DNA from: Salinadaptatus halalkaliphilus
GTDB taxonomy: Archaea; Halobacteriota; Halobacteria; Halobacteriales; Natrialbaceae
Length of the DNA: 64,000 nt
Reading direction: 5' to 3'
Assembly: GCF_006543045.1 (NCBI RefSeq)
Contig: NZ_RBZW01000008.1
Location: 1-64,000 of the forward strand
Positions 60,930-64,000 of this stretch are shown here, in pieces. The stretch's first letter is position 1; each line of letters starts with the position of its first letter. The position numbers and the translations under genes are program-made. The notes under the pieces are model-generated. The model ran no database searches. It was not told the origin of the DNA and saw only the letters and a list, made by a program, of their open reading frames with translations.

Positions 60930-61440
60930 CGTCGTCCTCCGATCCGTCGTCCGATTCCGCGGGTTGGGCTAGATCGACGAGTCGGTTCGCTTCCGGGCGG
61001 AGGATCGATTCGGCCGCGAGTCGTGTCGTCTCGGCGTTGCCCGGCAAACAGCAGATGACCGTCCCCTCGGCGACCCCGGCGAACGTGCGCATGGCGACGA
61101 TCTCGGTCCCGATCTCCCGGGCGGCGAGGGTGGTAAATAGCTCGCTGAACGTCGGCAGCGTCTTGTCCAGCAACGGCTCGACGGCTTCGATCGTGACGTC
61201 GTCGGGTTCGATGCTCGTCGCCCCGGCCGTGAGGACGACCTCGACGTCGTCGCGTTCGATCATCCGTAAGACGATCGACTGGACGCGGTCGTGTTCGGCG
61301 ACGACGTGCTCGCGTGTCGCCACCTCGTGGCCGTCCCCTTCCATCGTTTCTCTGATCGCCTCGCCAGCAGCGTCGGACTCGAGCGATCGATCCGTCGCGA
61401 TCGTCACGACACCGATACAGAGCGCATCCGATTCGTCCAT
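60922..61440 (-). CDS. MoaB/MogA family molybdopterin biosynthesis protein
   Basis: A 172-residue protein of the MoaB/MogA fold: CIGVVTIATDRSLESDAAGE, VVLTAGATSIEPDDVT (the usual TGGTG.. region in a variant form), and VICCLPGNAETTRLAAESIL. It should adenylylate molybdopterin; the altered TAGAT motif leaves activity uncertain. First gene of an overlapping pair with the folate enzyme. Confidence 0.88.
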   Translation of the reverse strand: MDESDALCIGVVTIATDRSLESDAAGEAIRETMEGDGHEVATREHVVAEHDRVQSIVLRMIERDDVEVVLTAGATSIEPDDVTIEAVEPLLDKTLPTFSELFTTLAAREIGTEIVAMRTFAGVAEGTVICCLPGNAETTRLAAESILRPEANRLVDLAQPAESDDGSEDDDE

Positions 61441-61554
61441 AGCCGTCTCTCGTCGGCCACCCAGGTAAAACGTACGAGAGCACCATCTGGGCTACCGGTC
61501 TAATACCCAGGCTAGCCCAACTGTTATGGCCGCCGTTTCCGTCTACAGCCCTGT

Positions 61555-62583
61555 ATGCAGGCAGTCCAAATCACCGAGCACGGCGATACCGACGTCATCG
61601 AATACGACGAGTACCCCGACCCCGACGTTGGCCGCGACGAGGTGCTCGTCGACGTCAAAGCAGCGGCGCTCAACCACCTCGATATCTGGACGCGACGCGG
61701 GATGCCGGGGCTGGACCTCGAGATGCCCCACATTCCCGGCAGCGATGGCGCTGGTATCGTTGAGGATGTCGGCGACGGCGTCACTCGGTTCGAGGTGGGC
61801 GACCGCGTCGCCCTCTCGGCCGGCGTCGGCGACCTGCGGATGGACGATCCGACGCTCGATCCCCGCTATCACATCATCGGTGAGCACGTTCCCGGGATCC
61901 ACGCCGAGTACGCCGCGATTTCGGCGGACAACCTGATTCCAGTGCCCGACGATGTCGACTGGACCGTCGCAGCCTCGAGCTGTCTCGTCTTCCAGACTGC
62001 CTGGCGGATGCTGATCGAGCGGGCCGAATTGGAGGCCAGCGAGTCCGTCCTCGTGCTGGGTGCAAGCGGCGGCGTCGGCCACGCGGCACTCCAGATCGCA
62101 GACCACGCTGGCGCGGAGGTGTATGCGACGGGCAGCACGGAAGCGAAACTCGAGTACGCGAAAGATCACGGCGCCGATCACGTCTGTAACTACGAGACGG
62201 AGAACTTCGCCGACTGGGTTCGCGAGGAGACCGGCGGGCGCGGCGTCGATGTCGTCGTCGAGCACGTCGGCGCGCCAACCTGGCAGGACTCGCTCGCGAG
62301 TTTGACCAAGGGCGGCCGGCTCGTCACCTGTGGCGGCACGGCCGGTGGCAACCCCGAGACGGACATCCCCCGCATCTTCTGGAATCAACTCGAGATCATC
62401 GGCTCGACGATGGCCACGCCGGAGCAAGTCGACGACGTCATGGAACTCGTCTGGGACGGGACGTTCGAACCCGCGATCCGTGAAGAATTGCCGATGAGCG
62501 AGTCTGCTCGCGCTCACGAAATCATCGAGAACCGCGAAGGCTTCGGGAAGGTCGTCGTCCGGCCCGATAGCGAACTCCAGTAA
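61555..62583 (+). CDS. zinc-type alcohol dehydrogenase / quinone oxidoreductase family
   Basis: A 342-residue MDR oxidoreductase. GroES-like domain with HIPGSDGAGIVEDVGDGV and the Rossmann segment VLVLGASGGVGHAALQIA (about residues 163-180). NH2-terminal AALNHLDIWTRRG replaces the catalytic zinc Cys with Asn, so it is likely a zinc-free quinone/enone reductase. Uses NADPH. Substrate unknown; single gene. Confidence 0.9.
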   Translation: MQAVQITEHGDTDVIEYDEYPDPDVGRDEVLVDVKAAALNHLDIWTRRGMPGLDLEMPHIPGSDGAGIVEDVGDGVTRFEVGDRVALSAGVGDLRMDDPTLDPRYHIIGEHVPGIHAEYAAISADNLIPVPDDVDWTVAASSCLVFQTAWRMLIERAELEASESVLVLGASGGVGHAALQIADHAGAEVYATGSTEAKLEYAKDHGADHVCNYETENFADWVREETGGRGVDVVVEHVGAPTWQDSLASLTKGGRLVTCGGTAGGNPETDIPRIFWNQLEIIGSTMATPEQVDDVMELVWDGTFEPAIREELPMSESARAHEIIENREGFGKVVVRPDSELQ

Positions 62584-62865
62584 CCCCTCTCGCGACGACC
62601 GTCGTGGTCGTCTCCCATCTCTGTGTCTCTTCGCCACCGCCGGCGCCGACAGCAGTTTCAACCAGTCTCACTTAAAATACATGCTTTATATAGTAGTATT
62701 TTACCAGTATGATATTATTGCTATCCGTATCTACGATCAGCCTGCTGCAGTACGTTTCAATTGGCCAATAACTATTTATCAGTAGCCGTACGACTGCTGC
62801 GGTACGGTGAGCATACAGCTGTGAAGGCCAATCTTTATTCCGACACGATCCCAGCTACTACTCAT

Positions 62866-63003
62866 ATGAACCACCCCTACGGCAGGTGTCAGAATTGTGG
62901 GGAACGCCTGTACGAACACGTCGAGGGGGGCTACCAGTGTCTGAACTGTGACAGCCGATATCCCGAGGACGAACTCGAAGCGCCCCTCGTGGACGGAGCG
63001 TAA
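62866..63003 (+). CDS. micro zinc-finger protein (45 residues)
   Basis: A 45-residue protein with two CxxC knuckles: CQNCGERL and CLNCDSRY, at residues 8-11 and 26-29. Haloarchaea encode many such proteins; some affect swarming or biofilm formation. An internal ATG is chosen; upstream sequence is AT-rich, with CTTTATTCC (about 62831-62839) as a likely TATA box 30 nt before it. Confidence 0.75.
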   Translation: MNHPYGRCQNCGERLYEHVEGGYQCLNCDSRYPEDELEAPLVDGA

Positions 63004-63105
63004 CGAACTCGACGCACTCGGTTTCGCGTTACTGCGGTTCGCCAGCCGTTGACACCCCAGTCGCTATCTCGCAACGCTTTTGACGTGTGGGTTCGGACGG
63101 TTTAC

Positions 63106-64000
63106 ATGGCGAACGACGTTCCCGAGCACGAGCCTTATTCTTCGAAACTCGAGGTACCGGAAGCGCTAACCTTCGACGACGTCCTCCTGCGACCCAAGGA
63201 GAGTCGTGTCGAACCCGACGACGCCGATCTGACCACCCAGGTCTCGACGAACGTCGAGGTCTCGGTCCCCATCCTCTCGGCGGCGATGGATACCGTTACC
63301 GAGAGCGACATGGCGGTCGCGATGGCCCGCCACGGCGGTCTCGGCGTGCTTCACCGAAACATGACCATCGACGAGATGGTCGAGGAGATCGGCCGCGTCA
63401 AAAGCGCCGACGAACTCATCATCCCCTTCGACTCGGTCGTCACCGCCGACCCGGAGATGTCCGTCCGCGAAGTCGACGATCAGATGGCCCGCGAGGGTGT
63501 CGGCGGCGCGCCCGTCGTCAACACCAACGGCGAAGTGCTCGGCATCATCTCGAGTACGGACATTCGACCGCACCTCGAGGTCAACGAGGACGATCCGGTT
63601 ACGGAGGCGATGACCGACGAGGTCATCACCGCCTCGGAGGACATTGATCCGCGTGCTGCGTTCGATCTGATGTACGAACACAAGATCGAACGCGTGCCCG
63701 TCGTCGACGACGAGAACCTGCTCGTCGGTCTGGTGACGATGCAGGGAATTCTCCAGCGCCGCGAGTACGAAGAAGCCGTCCGCGACGAGGACGGTCGCCT
63801 GCGCTGTGGCGTCGCGGTCAGCCCGTTCGAGGCCGACCGTGCGGAAGCCGCCGACGAAGCCGGCGCGGACATCCTCTTTATCGACACCGCCCACGCCCAC
63901 AACAAGAACGTCATCGAGGGCGCTCGAGAGATCGCATCCACAGTACAGGCCGATGTCGTTGTCGGTAACGTCGGGACTCGGGAAGCCGCCGCGGAACTCG
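63106..64000 (+). CDS. guaB: IMP dehydrogenase, N-terminal part
   Basis: The first 298 residues are present and the gene runs off the window. EALTFDDVLLRPKESRVEPD is near the start, SAAMDTVTES and HGGLGVLHRNM follow, with two CBS domains at about residues 105-220. VVVGNVGT near the cut end is the IMP-site strand before the catalytic Cys loop. It converts IMP to XMP, the committed step to GTP. Confidence 0.96.
   Translation, partial: MANDVPEHEPYSSKLEVPEALTFDDVLLRPKESRVEPDDADLTTQVSTNVEVSVPILSAAMDTVTESDMAVAMARHGGLGVLHRNMTIDEMVEEIGRVKSADELIIPFDSVVTADPEMSVREVDDQMAREGVGGAPVVNTNGEVLGIISSTDIRPHLEVNEDDPVTEAMTDEVITASEDIDPRAAFDLMYEHKIERVPVVDDENLLVGLVTMQGILQRREYEEAVRDEDGRLRCGVAVSPFEADRAEAADEAGADILFIDTAHAHNKNVIEGAREIASTVQADVVVGNVGTREAAAEL

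Noticed and set aside
1-64000. Phage, integrase, transposase or toxin-antitoxin genes
   Set aside because: None could be recognised in any frame; mobile DNA here is limited to short non-coding repeats.

Overview
The window is chromosomal DNA of a halophilic archaeon (class Halobacteria). Evidence: very GC-rich coding sequence with strongly acidic proteins, a tandem-histone-fold archaeal histone, an archaeal CCA-adding enzyme, an archaeal RNase P RNA, Orc1/Cdc6, NAC, Trh-type (Lrp plus TrkA-C) regulators, Tat-type signal peptides on exported proteins, and TATA boxes about 26-30 nt upstream of start codons or RNA starts (leaderless genes). A member of the Natrialbales is plausible from general style, but this is inference. 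The first gene (SPFH) lacks its start and the last (guaB) lacks its end.

Layout. 0-9 kb: SPFH protein, Orc1/Cdc6, a MutS-like ATPase, a MOSC protein and a surface-sugar group (GT4 glycosyltransferase divergent from two SDR sugar-nucleotide enzymes). 9-14 kb: tRNA-Asn, cca, a histone-histone deacetylase operon, RPA, tRNA-Arg. 14-24 kb: an array of tRNA 3'-end repeats, small zinc proteins, a Trh regulator, hydrolase, methyltransferase, GT2, a SIMPL lipoprotein, a pseudo-receiver/GAF pair, and carA divergent from an Lrp regulator across a palindrome. 24-36 kb: UspA, isopentenyl-diphosphate isomerase, an aspartoacylase-like protein, a split YeeE/YedE sulfur transporter, an asparagine-synthase-like/PHP pair, dnaK, an AEC carrier, an XPB-like helicase, grpE. 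36-46 kb: 3-hydroxyacyl-CoA dehydrogenase, an aldolase-fructose bisphosphatase operon (gluconeogenesis), a Tat-exported trypsin-like protease, a biotin-dependent carboxylase subunit with an extra N-terminal domain, a lipoate-ligase-like enzyme and an M23-like protein. 46-54 kb: TrmI/NAC/PUA proteins, a TRIC/UPF0126 protein, NYN nuclease, RNase P RNA, an SNF transporter and MetRS. 54-64 kb: pyruvate kinase, a repeat-rich gap with a MITE and a probable structured RNA, a GYD protein, a membrane-anchored serine hydrolase, folate and molybdopterin enzymes, a quinone oxidoreductase, a micro zinc finger protein and IMP dehydrogenase.

Most unusual feature: a family of short palindromic elements (58-80 bp, ends TACGG...CCGTA) scattered between genes. 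All seven copies that have both ends are flanked by an identical trinucleotide, TCA or TGA, which is the same triplet on opposite strands. Together with several one-ended relics, they lie so that one copy of the triplet is the stop codon of the neighbouring gene (orc, MOSC gene, uspA, aspartoacylase gene, dnaK, trmI; TAA for grpE). An unrelated 107-bp MITE at 56.7 kb has the same TCA duplication. This looks like a MITE family that targets TGA stop codons and preserves them on insertion. No transposase and no CRISPR array were seen in the window.
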